From NCBI RefSeq assembly GCF_031455295.1, contig NZ_JAVDSL010000003.1, forward strand, positions 1-64,000: a stretch of 64,000 bases of DNA, given 5' to 3'. The notes under the pieces were generated by a model. The model ran no database searches and was not told the origin of the DNA. It worked only from the letters and a program-made list of their open reading frames with translations. The stretch comes from Leifsonia sp. 1010. GTDB lineage: Bacteria; Actinomycetota; Actinomycetes; Actinomycetales; Microbacteriaceae. The position numbers and the translations under genes were made by a program. Each line of letters opens with the position of its first letter. Positions within the stretch are counted from its first letter, which is position 1. Of the stretch, positions 1 through 6,762 are shown in pieces.

Positions 1-72
1 ACAACCCCGGGGCGCGCCCCCCCCCCCCCCGGGCGGTGCCGGCCCCCGCCCTCTGTTGGGTCCGTTTTTGGG
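1..72. other. Low-complexity start of window
   Basis: This stretch is dominated by G and C homopolymers, including an uninterrupted run of 14 C at 17-30. No reading frame or regulatory site can be supported. It may be a contig edge with poor sequence quality; the sequence becomes ordinary from about position 75. Confidence 0.5.
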
Positions 73-137
73 GTGTGGGCGCCCCCCACCCCAACATCCC
101 CCACGAATCGCAGGGCTGCAGTGACGGTGGTGCGTTC

Positions 138-143
138 TAGCCT
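138..143 (+). promoter_or_regulatory. -10 box of a leaderless promoter
   Basis: TAGCCT lies 4 nt before the ATG at 148, and no Shine-Dalgarno sequence is present. The same TANNNT arrangement precedes several other genes in this window, which favours 148 over the earlier in-frame starts at 73 and 121. Confidence 0.4.
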
Positions 144-147
144 CGGG

Positions 148-1230
148 ATGAGGAGGGATGCCGTGCCGGAGAGGGTCGAGCAGTGGTGGGCGCGCCGCCA
201 GTGGTCGAAGGGCGTTGCCGTGCCGTACGAGGTCGGGCGGTACCGCACCGACTGGGAGCGGTATCCCGTGCTCGTCCGCCAGTACCATCCCGACCTCAAT
301 CACGGGATCACGCTGACGCAGGTGCCGCCCGCGGCCGATGTCTACCTGGTGTGGGAGTGCGACTCCGGTCACCGGTTCGTCGCGACGCCGGAGGAGCAAC
401 GCGCGCGGCCCGGCGGGACGCGACGCCGATCGGCGTGGTGCCCGCAATGCTCCGAGGCGGCGGCGCCGAAGCCGGTGCGAACGGTGGAGCCGGACGCCGG
501 ACTCCACGTGTGCGGCCACGCCCGCGATCTGCGGAGGATCGAGAACGACCCGGCCGATGATCGCTGCTACCTCTGCCGCCGGCTCGATCGGGAACCGCTG
601 ACGCGGGAGCAGCTGGTGAGCATGGCCGCCCCCGGATCGCGCGTCGCCGTGTCCAACGCGAACAGCACCGCGGGGACGTTCTCGTGGCAGTGCGACCAGG
701 GGCACCCGTCGTATCAGACGAGCATCGAGCGCATCCTCGGCGGGAGGAGGTGTCCCATCTGTCGACATGCCCGCGCGGGGGCGGACGCGGTGCCGGTCGG
801 CGAGGCGTTCGTCAGCCGCTGGGCGCCGACGCCCGCCTCCGCGGCCGAACCGGAACTGAAGCGGCGTCTCGCGGAGCGGCTGGACATCGACCTCTCGAAG
901 AACGCCGTCCGTGTCGCGAAACCCTTCCACTCCCACCTCGAGGTGTGGCCCGACATCCTCCTGCCCGACCTCCGCGTCGCGATCGAGTACGACACCACCG
1001 GGCGCCACGGACTCGAGCACGTCGGTCCGCGCGAGGCGTCGGACCGGCGCAAAGACCGTCTGCTGCGGGCGTCGGGATGGGAGGTGGTGCGCGTCCGCTG
1101 CGGCAAGCTGCAGCCGATCGGCCCCTACGACGTGCACACGGGCGGCATCACCGACGCGCTCGTGGACCGGATCGTCGAGCGCCTGGGGGAGATCCGCGGC
1201 GACCTCTTCGTGGCGGCGTACCTGCGCTGA
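148..1230 (+). CDS. Zinc-ribbon protein with C-terminal PD-(D/E)XK nuclease-like domain
   Basis: A 360-residue protein with three treble-clef or zinc-ribbon-like units. Their cysteine pairs are C98/C101, C140/C143 and C202/C205, each preceded by an upstream C/H motif (CDSGH at 71-75, CGH at 122-124, CDQGH at 182-186). The last 120 residues resemble the DUF559/Vsr-type restriction-endonuclease fold: an acidic D at 269 or 274, then IEYD at 279-282, a following H287, and a DRRKDRLL helix leading to GWEVVRVR. A role in nucleic-acid cleavage or repair is inferred from the fold only. The start at 148 is chosen because a TAGCCT -10 element lies just upstream. It stands alone, with no restriction or modification partner nearby. 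Confidence 0.7.
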   Translation: MRRDAVPERVEQWWARRQWSKGVAVPYEVGRYRTDWERYPVLVRQYHPDLNHGITLTQVPPAADVYLVWECDSGHRFVATPEEQRARPGGTRRRSAWCPQCSEAAAPKPVRTVEPDAGLHVCGHARDLRRIENDPADDRCYLCRRLDREPLTREQLVSMAAPGSRVAVSNANSTAGTFSWQCDQGHPSYQTSIERILGGRRCPICRHARAGADAVPVGEAFVSRWAPTPASAAEPELKRRLAERLDIDLSKNAVRVAKPFHSHLEVWPDILLPDLRVAIEYDTTGRHGLEHVGPREASDRRKDRLLRASGWEVVRVRCGKLQPIGPYDVHTGGITDALVDRIVERLGEIRGDLFVAAYLR

Positions 1231-1344
1231 CCGCATCGCATGCCTTCTCGTGCGTGAAGGCTCTGGTCCCGGGCTGCGGGTGCTCGCTACGCTGGGCGGC
1301 GAACCGGCATCCACCGGCTCGGGAGCTCTCACGAGGAGGACACC

Positions 1345-1773
1345 ATGCCGTCGACACTCAATCCGTATCTCAACTTCCGTTCGTCCGCCCGCGAGGCGAT
1401 GGACTTCTACCAGTCGGTCTTCGGCGGAGAGGTGCAGCGCAGCACCTTCGCCGAGTTCCAGATGGCTCAGGATCCGGCCGACAACGACCTGATCATGCAC
1501 TCGCAGCTGACGACGCCGGGCGGCTTCACGCTCATGGCGGCCGACGTACCCGCCCACATGGACTTCACCGAGGGCAGCGCGATCAGCATCTCGCTGAGCG
1601 GCGACGACGAGGCGGAGCTGACCGGCTACTGGGAGAAGCTCATCGAGGGCGGAAACGTCCTCGAGCCGCTCAACAAGGCGCCCTGGGGCGACAGCTTCGG
1701 CATGGCGGTCGACCGCTACGGCGTGCAGTGGCTGATCAACATCGCGGGCGCGCCGCAGGAGGCGGAGGGCTAG
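1345..1773 (+). CDS. VOC superfamily protein, PhnB-like
   Basis: A 142-residue protein of the glyoxalase/bleomycin-resistance (VOC) superfamily. It has the PhnB-type opening NPYLNFRSSAREAMDFYQ, the central FGGEV and MHSQL segments and a late PWGDSFGMAVDRYGVQW. PhnB-like proteins adopt the VOC fold, but their substrate is usually unknown. The ATG is preceded by a good GAGGAGG ribosome site about 5 nt away. It is a monocistronic-looking small gene, 114 bp after the nuclease-like gene. Confidence 0.85.
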   Translation: MPSTLNPYLNFRSSAREAMDFYQSVFGGEVQRSTFAEFQMAQDPADNDLIMHSQLTTPGGFTLMAADVPAHMDFTEGSAISISLSGDDEAELTGYWEKLIEGGNVLEPLNKAPWGDSFGMAVDRYGVQWLINIAGAPQEAEG

Positions 1774-1800
1774 GCGGGCGGTGCAGCGGGGGCGAGCGAG

Positions 1801-2349
1801 ATGGACGAGCCTGCGGCGGAGGCCGCGGACGCTGCGCCGGACCCCGGCGCTCCCGAGATGAGCGGCGCGATCATCGTCGGGGTGCACCGTGGCCAGGCCA
1901 GGGCGGTGCTCGACGAGGCAGCGCGGTTGGCTGTCGAATTCGAGCGTCCGCTGCTGTGCGCGTATGTCTCCGAGGACAGCTACCTGACCGAGTGGGATCC
2001 GTCGGACGTCGCGGGGGAGTCGTTGCACCCCACGGAGGTCGGGTCCGGCGAGGGCGAAGCGGTCCTCGCGCTGTCCGCCGCCATCGGATCAGCGATCGAC
2101 GAACGGCCGGACAAGCCCTCGAGCTGGGCGCTCCGGCTGCTCGCCGGCGACCCGGCGAAGGCACTGGCGCGGCTGGCCGCGGAGGTCGACGCGCGCATCA
2201 TCGTGGTCGGCACACACCGCCGAGGCTTCTCGCACACCTTGGAGAACTGGCTGGCCGGCTCGGTCGGCGCGCACCTGACGCACGACCAGACGGTCCCGGT
2301 CGTGGTCGTCCCGGTGACGAAAGACCGGAACGGTCCGACGCTCGCGTGA
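1801..2349 (+). CDS. Universal stress protein (UspA family)
   Basis: A 182-residue single-domain Usp protein. The core begins at residue 20 (MSGAIIVGVHRGQ, internal ATG at 1858), so the first 19 residues, rich in Ala, Asp and Pro, may be untranslated. The C-terminal part has the nucleotide-binding pattern VVGTHRRGF...GSVGAHL, followed by a PVVVVPV strand. Usp proteins bind ATP and are induced by starvation or stress. It lies 27 bp after the VOC gene and could be co-transcribed with it. Confidence 0.8.
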   Translation: MDEPAAEAADAAPDPGAPEMSGAIIVGVHRGQARAVLDEAARLAVEFERPLLCAYVSEDSYLTEWDPSDVAGESLHPTEVGSGEGEAVLALSAAIGSAIDERPDKPSSWALRLLAGDPAKALARLAAEVDARIIVVGTHRRGFSHTLENWLAGSVGAHLTHDQTVPVVVVPVTKDRNGPTLA

Positions 2350-2399
2350 GCCGAACGACCCACTGCCGCCGGACGCATCCCGCGCTCTAGTCTTCGACC

Positions 2400-3086
2400 A
2401 TGTCGGCAGAACGTGCTATCCGACTCAGGCGGGAGGCCTGGGGGTTCGCGATCGGGTCGCTGTTCTTCCTGGTCGGCGCCGTCCCGTACTACCAGCAGGC
2501 GGTCGGCCCGGTGGTCGCCGCGGTCACGTTCTTCGTGGGCGCGCTGTTCTTCACGGCCGCCGCGTTCATCCAGCTAGCGCTGAGCGGACGCAAGCCGCCC
2601 CGGCGCGGCGGCGAACGTCCCGACCTGTTCGACTGGTGGGCGGCGGCCATCCAGTTCGCAGGCACCCTGTTCTTCAATGTGAGCACCACGGAGGCGCTGC
2701 TCACCGCGGTCAACGACGCGACGCGGGTGGGGAGCGGCTGGCGGCCGGACGCCCTCGGCTCGATCTGCTTCCTCGTGGCCAGCGCCCTCGCGGTCGTCGC
2801 GACGGTCGACCGCGACCGCCTGTGGGATCCTCGCGCGCGCACCTGGCACGGCACCTGGCTGAACATGCTCGGCTCCGTGCTGTTCGCCCTCTCCGCCGTC
2901 GGCGCTTACGTCATCCCGTCGACGGGGTCGCTCGTGAGCCTGTTCTGGGCGAATCTCGGCACGTTCCTCGGTGCTGCGTGCTTCCTCGTGGCCGCCGTGC
3001 TCAGCCGACGTTCAATCCCGGTGCGGCGGGGTCGCCGCGGCCGCGCCGGGTCAGGAGCGCAGCGCGTCGAGAGCGGCGTCGAATGA
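2400..3086 (+). CDS. YrhK-like integral membrane protein
   Basis: A 228-residue protein with six hydrophobic stretches (roughly residues 15-35, 40-60, 80-100, 110-130, 155-175 and 180-200), spaced by short loops. The opening RREAWGFAIGSLFFLVGA and the LFFTAAAFIQL segment recall YrhK-like domains. No catalytic motif is visible. A TAGTCT -10 box at 2388-2393 is exactly 6 nt before the ATG and no ribosome site is seen, so translation is probably leaderless. Its 3' end overlaps the convergent gene at 3051 by 36 bp. Confidence 0.65.
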   Translation: MSAERAIRLRREAWGFAIGSLFFLVGAVPYYQQAVGPVVAAVTFFVGALFFTAAAFIQLALSGRKPPRRGGERPDLFDWWAAAIQFAGTLFFNVSTTEALLTAVNDATRVGSGWRPDALGSICFLVASALAVVATVDRDRLWDPRARTWHGTWLNMLGSVLFALSAVGAYVIPSTGSLVSLFWANLGTFLGAACFLVAAVLSRRSIPVRRGRRGRAGSGAQRVESGVE

Positions 3087-3275
3087 GCGGAAGTAGGTGC
3101 GTTGGCCGGGCCGGCCGATCTGCGTCACCTCGAACATCCCCTCCAACTGGAGGATGAAGCCGACGACGTCCGGAGCACCGATCTCGGCGAACCGGGTGTC
3201 GCTCACCCGCCATTCGCGGTTCGAGATCTCCGTCACCTCCAGCCCCTGCCGGAGGAACCGTGCGTGCGTCTTCAT
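3051..3275 (-). CDS. Small hypothetical protein
   Basis: A 74-residue protein beginning MKTHARFLRQ. It is a compact alpha/beta-looking sequence with WRVSD near residue 23 and FEVTQIG near residue 48, and has no cysteines or membrane segment. Upstream in-frame starts at 3353 and 3311 are possible, but they add a low-complexity tail that would run into the neighbouring promoter region. It is convergent with, and slightly overlaps, the membrane gene ending at 3086. I do not recognise a characterised family. Confidence 0.55.
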   Translation of the reverse strand: MKTHARFLRQGLEVTEISNREWRVSDTRFAEIGAPDVVGFILQLEGMFEVTQIGRPGQRTYFRSFDAALDALRS

Positions 3276-3439
3276 GCGTCCAGCCAAGTAGACCGAGCGT
3301 TCCGCGGCCATCCCTTGACAGCTCGGGGACGGCGTGGTCGGAGGGTTTTGCACGGTCGGAAGTGGTGTATTCCCGCGGGCGCCGGGCCGGGGTTATGGTC
3401 AAGCCGTCCGCAGGGCCCACCACGTTCGAGGAGGTCGTC

Positions 3440-4282
3440 ATGTGCCGCTGGCTTGCATACTCGGGGGAACCCCTGAAACCCGCCGTCCTCATCCTGGACG
3501 CGCAGCACTCGCTGGTCGCGCAGTCGCTCAACTCGCCGCTCGGCGCGGAGACCGTGAACGGCGACGGCTTCGGTTTCGGTTGGTACCCGGAGGACACGAG
3601 CGAGGGCAACATCCCGGCGCTGTTCCACAGCATCGAACCGGCGTGGCACGACGAGAACCTGCACGAGCTGACCAACGCCATCGCCAGCCCGCTGTTCTTC
3701 GGGCACGTGCGGGCTGCGGCGCATCCGCCCATCCAGCAGTCGAACTGCCACCCGTTCCGCTATGAGAACTGGCTGTTCATGCACAACGGATTCCTCGACG
3801 GCTTCACGAAGATGAAGCGCGACCTCGCCTTCTCGGTCGACTCCGAGCTGTTCCCGCTCATCCAGGGGACGACGGACACCGAGACCCTGTTCTACGTCGC
3901 CCTGACGATGGGGCTGATGGACGATCCGGTCGCCGGACTCGGGCGGGCCCTGCGATTCGTCGAGGAGACCGGGCACAAGCACGGCATCCAGTTCCCGGTG
4001 CAGGGCACCTTCGCGGTGTCCGACGGGACCAGGATGTGGGCGTTCCGCTACTCGTCCGCCCAGCGCAGCCGGTCACTGTTCCACTCGGTGGCCGTGCCCG
4101 AACTGCGCGAGATGTTCCCGGATGCCGCCCGGCTCGAGGTCTTCGGCGACCACGCCAAGGTGGTCGTCTCGGAGCCGCTCAACGACATGCCCGGCGCCTT
4201 CGTGGAAGTCCCCGAGAACACGGTGGCCGTGCTGGACGACGATGGGTACCGGCACGAGCCGTTCCTGAGTGAGGCGGCCTGA
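3440..4282 (+). CDS. Class II glutamine amidotransferase-like protein (EgtC/YafJ type)
   Basis: A 280-residue protein that begins MCRWLAYSGEP, so Cys2 becomes the N-terminal nucleophile after Met removal, as in Ntn-type glutamine amidotransferases. GFGFGWYP, the FFGHVRAA strand and NCHPF...FMHNG are the usual glutaminase signatures. Proteins of this type include stand-alone amidohydrolases such as EgtC, but no ergothioneine genes are nearby. The upstream extension to 3260 is rejected because Cys2 must be N-terminal and GAGGAGG lies just before ATG 3440. The stop codon sits in the loop of a strong hairpin. Confidence 0.88.
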   Translation: MCRWLAYSGEPLKPAVLILDAQHSLVAQSLNSPLGAETVNGDGFGFGWYPEDTSEGNIPALFHSIEPAWHDENLHELTNAIASPLFFGHVRAAAHPPIQQSNCHPFRYENWLFMHNGFLDGFTKMKRDLAFSVDSELFPLIQGTTDTETLFYVALTMGLMDDPVAGLGRALRFVEETGHKHGIQFPVQGTFAVSDGTRMWAFRYSSAQRSRSLFHSVAVPELREMFPDAARLEVFGDHAKVVVSEPLNDMPGAFVEVPENTVAVLDDDGYRHEPFLSEAA

Positions 4283-4301
4283 CGGGGCCGCCTCACTCAG
4301 G
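4264..4301. terminator. Strong bidirectional terminator hairpin
   Basis: A perfect 16-bp inverted repeat (4264-4279 with 4286-4301) has a 6-nt loop containing the TGA stop of the amidotransferase. It lies between two convergent genes, so it can end transcription from both sides. No long T tract follows. Confidence 0.65.
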
Positions 4302-4304
4302 CGT

Positions 4305-4397
4305 CACTGGGCTGTTTTCACTGGGCCGTCGTCACTGGGCTGTTGTCACTGGGCCGCCGTCACTGGGCCGCCGTCACTGGGCGGCGCTCACTCGGCC
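4305..4397. repeat. 14-bp tandem repeat, about 6.5 copies
   Basis: Units of the form CACTGGGCCGCCGT start at 4305, 4319, 4333, 4347, 4361, 4375 and 4389. The first copies differ in T/C changes and the last are nearly identical. The array follows the terminator directly and runs into the last codons of the convergent FBP gene, so copy-number change would alter that protein's end. Confidence 0.8.
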
Positions 4398-4873
4398 ATC
4401 ACCCTGCGGACGAACGCGTCGACGTGCTCCCGCAGGGCCTCGATGCGGGCGAGCCGGGCCGCCTCCACGTCGAAGCCGACATAGGCGGTCGGCGGGCGCC
4501 TCCGGACGTTGGCCGAGCACTGGAACTCGGCGCACACCAGCGTGCCCAGGGTGTTGCCGTTGCGGCCGGCCTTGCCGGAGCGCTTCGCGATGAAGAAGAG
4601 CACGTCGTTGGGGAGGTGCACGTCTTCGCACCAGGAGCACTGCGGGCGCGATCGGACGCGGCCCTCCGCCTGACGGAGGAGGACGCCGACGGGTGCGCCG
4701 TCGATCTCGGCGACGACGTACCCGAGGGCGGGCAGCTTGCGGTCGCGCCAGCCGAGGTAGTCGATGTCGTCCCAGCGCACCTGCGCCAGATCGGGAAGGG
4801 TGAGTTCCTTGCGCTCGCGCTGGGACGCGTTGACGAAGGAGGAACGGAGCTGTTGCTCGGTCAATGAATGCAT
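4388..4873 (-). CDS. FBP-domain protein, EF-G-binding-like with C-terminal zinc finger
   Basis: A 161-residue protein related to the FBP/FusB family. The N-terminal helical part (LRSSFVNASQRERKEL) is followed by a treble-clef zinc site with C79-x2-C82 (CSWC) and C114-x4-C119. FusB-type proteins bind elongation factor G and can release it from stalled ribosomes; whether this one does is inferred. The start MHSLTEQQ at 4873 fits the domain, and the longer frame to 4984 is unlikely. Its 3' end borders the 14-bp tandem repeat array. Confidence 0.75.
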   Translation of the reverse strand: MHSLTEQQLRSSFVNASQRERKELTLPDLAQVRWDDIDYLGWRDRKLPALGYVVAEIDGAPVGVLLRQAEGRVRSRPQCSWCEDVHLPNDVLFFIAKRSGKAGRNGNTLGTLVCAEFQCSANVRRRPPTAYVGFDVEAARLARIEALREHVDAFVRRVMAE

Positions 4874-4994
4874 GAATGAACGCCTGACATGTCTGAAACC
4901 GTCATCGGTCGAGCCGATGGGGGAATGGTCCGCGCGCGGGCATGCCGCGGCAGCGGATCGCGCGCCGTGCGCGCGAAGAATCACCGAAACAGGT

Positions 4995-5090
4995 TCAGAA
5001 CGCTCTGACGCCGGCGCTGAGCGCGCCGACGACCTCCAGACGCCCGGCGGCCGCGGAGACGGCGTCGAGCTGCGAGATGAGCGGGTTCAC
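4995..5090 (-). CDS. Candidate 31-residue leaderless small ORF
   Basis: A GTG-started frame encodes MNPLISQLDAVSAAAGRLEV followed by VGALSAGVRAF. The minus-strand sequence TAGAGT (5102 down to 5097) lies exactly 6 nt before the GTG, the same geometry as the leaderless genes here. The peptide has a plausible amphipathic character but no known family. It occupies an otherwise empty 269-bp gap between 4874 and 5142, where I see nothing else. Confidence 0.3.
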   Translation of the reverse strand: MNPLISQLDAVSAAAGRLEVVGALSAGVRAF

Positions 5091-5142
5091 ACATCCACTC
5101 TACCGGCGGCTGTCAACAGCGAGGCGCGACAGCCGCCCGGGA

Positions 5143-5601
5143 TCAGGCCCGGCGGAAGTGCGGGCGCGCCGCGGGCAGCCACATGAGCACGGCGGCGACG
5201 ACGACGATGAGCACGACGAGGAGGCCGAGCAGGTCGCCGGTCAGGAGCGACGGGATGCCCGTGAGCAGAACGACGCCCGCGATGACGGTGAGCACGATGC
5301 GGGCCCAGTTCGCTCCGCGCAGCAGGTAGATCGCAAGGAACACGCGGAGCGCGGAGCCGATGATCGCTCCGGCGACGGATCCGGCGGCGATCCCGCCCGC
5401 GTCCGGCGCGCCGCCGAACAGGCCGGGGAGAAGGAGGGCGAACGCGATCAGGCTCACCACCGTGCTGGCGATCCACAGCCAGAAGGAGGCGGTGATGACG
5501 GTCGGTGCGGTGCGGGCGGCGGCGGAGAGCGGCTGAGACACGAAATTCCTCGGGGTCGGGGACTGTACGGCGGAGCGAGGCGTCCGCCCTTCCTCAGTCA
5601 T
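5143..5601 (-). CDS. Small four-helix integral membrane protein, unknown function
   Basis: A 152-residue protein. After about 35 polar residues there are four hydrophobic segments, near 37-58, 68-90, 98-115 and 120-143. The pattern resembles actinobacterial DUF-type membrane proteins with no assigned function. No catalytic or ligand motif is visible. It is divergent from the RidA gene, with 131 bp between the starts. Confidence 0.65.
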   Translation of the reverse strand: MTEEGRTPRSAVQSPTPRNFVSQPLSAAARTAPTVITASFWLWIASTVVSLIAFALLLPGLFGGAPDAGGIAAGSVAGAIIGSALRVFLAIYLLRGANWARIVLTVIAGVVLLTGIPSLLTGDLLGLLVVLIVVVAAVLMWLPAARPHFRRA

Positions 5602-5732
5602 AGTCGGCAGGCGCGCCGGATCCGTCAGTGGTGGGGGAGGAACCGTACCTCCGCCTCCTATTCGACGAGCCGCGGTGTCAGGGGTCGGCGGGACACTGGA
5701 ACCTCACCAGAACACACCAGGGAGGACGCGCC

Positions 5733-6122
5733 ATGTCCGAGACACCGACCCCCGTCGACCCGCCCCAGCTGTACCGCAGCCCGGCCTTCGCGCAGGGGAT
5801 GATCGTCCCACCGGGTCCGCTGCTCTTCGTCGGCGGCCAGAACGGGGTGGATGCGGAGGGCGCCCTGCTCGACGGGCTCGCCGCACAGACGGAGCAGGCG
5901 CTCCGGAACCTCCTCGCCGTGCTCGAAGAGGCAGGCAGCGGGCCCGAGCAGGTCGCCAAGCTCACCATCCATTTGGCGCCCGGGATCGACCCGACCGACG
6001 CCTACGGGGCGACGCGGGCCGTGTGGGGCGACCACCGGACCGCGGTGACGGTGCTCACCGTCGCGCCTGCACGGCCGGGTGCGCTGGTGGAGATCGACGC
6101 GGTGGCGGCGGTTCCGCGCTAG
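5733..6122 (+). CDS. RidA family protein (YjgF/YER057c/UK114)
   Basis: A 129-residue protein with the RidA pattern: YRSPAFAQGMIVPPG at the N-terminus, FVGGQNGVDAEG in the core, and AVTVLTVAPARPGALVEIDAVA at the end. In RidA the late Arg (here in PARPG) binds the carboxylate of enamine/imine intermediates that the enzyme hydrolyses to ketoacids. The usual length is about 125-130 residues. ATG 5733 is supported by an upstream GGGAGGA. It is monocistronic. Confidence 0.85.
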   Translation: MSETPTPVDPPQLYRSPAFAQGMIVPPGPLLFVGGQNGVDAEGALLDGLAAQTEQALRNLLAVLEEAGSGPEQVAKLTIHLAPGIDPTDAYGATRAVWGDHRTAVTVLTVAPARPGALVEIDAVAAVPR

Positions 6123-6143
6123 GCGGCCGCTCGTCCCGCGCGG

Positions 6144-6191
6144 TTACTCGTCCCGTTCGGCTTACTCGTCCCGCTCGGCTTACTCGTCCCG
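6144..6191. repeat. 18-bp tandem repeat at the 3' end of the acidic-protein gene
   Basis: TTACTCGTCCCG occurs at 6144, 6162 and 6180, with period 18 and a weaker trace further left. On the minus strand each copy reads ERDE-stop, so the end of the reading frame has been repeated downstream of its own stop codon. Confidence 0.75.
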
Positions 6192-6395
6192 CTCATCGGG
6201 GCCGTCGAACTCCGACAGCTCCTCGACGACCTCCTCGCCGTCGAGTCCGGCATCGTCGCGACCGCCGTCGTCTGCCGCTTCGTCGCCGGTCGGACCGCGG
6301 AAGGCGCCGGTCCCTTCGTCGAGGGTGCCCTGGCCGTCGGGGTAGCCGGCGTCGTCGGGGTATTCGGAGCGGTCGGTGTTCGCTGTCTCGTCCAT
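6180..6395 (-). CDS. Small acidic, disordered-looking hypothetical protein
   Basis: A 71-residue protein very rich in Asp, Glu and Gly, with repeated short motifs (YPDDAGYPDGQGTLDEGTG) and no hydrophobic core. It is predicted to be disordered. GGAAGGA about 5 nt before ATG 6395 supports translation. It is convergent with RidA. No function can be assigned. Confidence 0.6.
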   Translation of the reverse strand: MDETANTDRSEYPDDAGYPDGQGTLDEGTGAFRGPTGDEAADDGGRDDAGLDGEEVVEELSEFDGPDERDE

Positions 6396-6481
6396 GTGCG
6401 TCCTTCCATGTCTCTAGGCATCATCCACCGCCCGGCGCCCGCGGCACACCCCCGCGTCGTCCACTGCTCCGCTCCCCGGCG

Positions 6482-6669
6482 GAAACGGAGGTGCTGGGTG
6501 GCGGGGCGGGTCGCATCCCCTCCCTTTCTCGCGGCACACCGGGAAGCCGACCTGGATATCCTCCCTTTCGCGCGGCTGCGGAAAGGGAGGACACATCAGG
6601 CGGCGCGCCGATGACGGGTGAGAAACGGAGGCGGATGGGCGTGGGCCGAGCCACGAACGCCTCCGTTTC
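6482..6669. repeat. Cluster of six GAAA(C/G)GGAGG decamers in both orientations
   Basis: In the 367-bp gap between 6396 and 6762 the decamer occurs on the plus strand at 6482, 6581 and 6622, and on the minus strand at 6519, 6560 and 6660. They form three inverted pairs able to make hairpins. The same decamers fill the gap at 26441-26686. Apart from this cluster and the promoter near 6754, nothing else is seen here. Confidence 0.7.
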
Positions 6670-6753
6670 TGACAGAGTGCGACGACAACCGGGGCGAAAG
6701 AGGCGGCGCGGCCGATCTGCGCCGCACGGGTCACGCTGCGCTCAGGTCTGGGC

Positions 6754-6759
6754 TAGGGT
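6754..6759 (+). promoter_or_regulatory. -10 box of leaderless promoter for the phytochrome gene
   Basis: TAGGGT is 3 nt before GTG 6763 and 6 nt before GTG 6766. By comparison with other leaderless genes in this window the true start may be 6766. No ribosome site is visible. Confidence 0.4.
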
Positions 6760-6762
6760 CGA

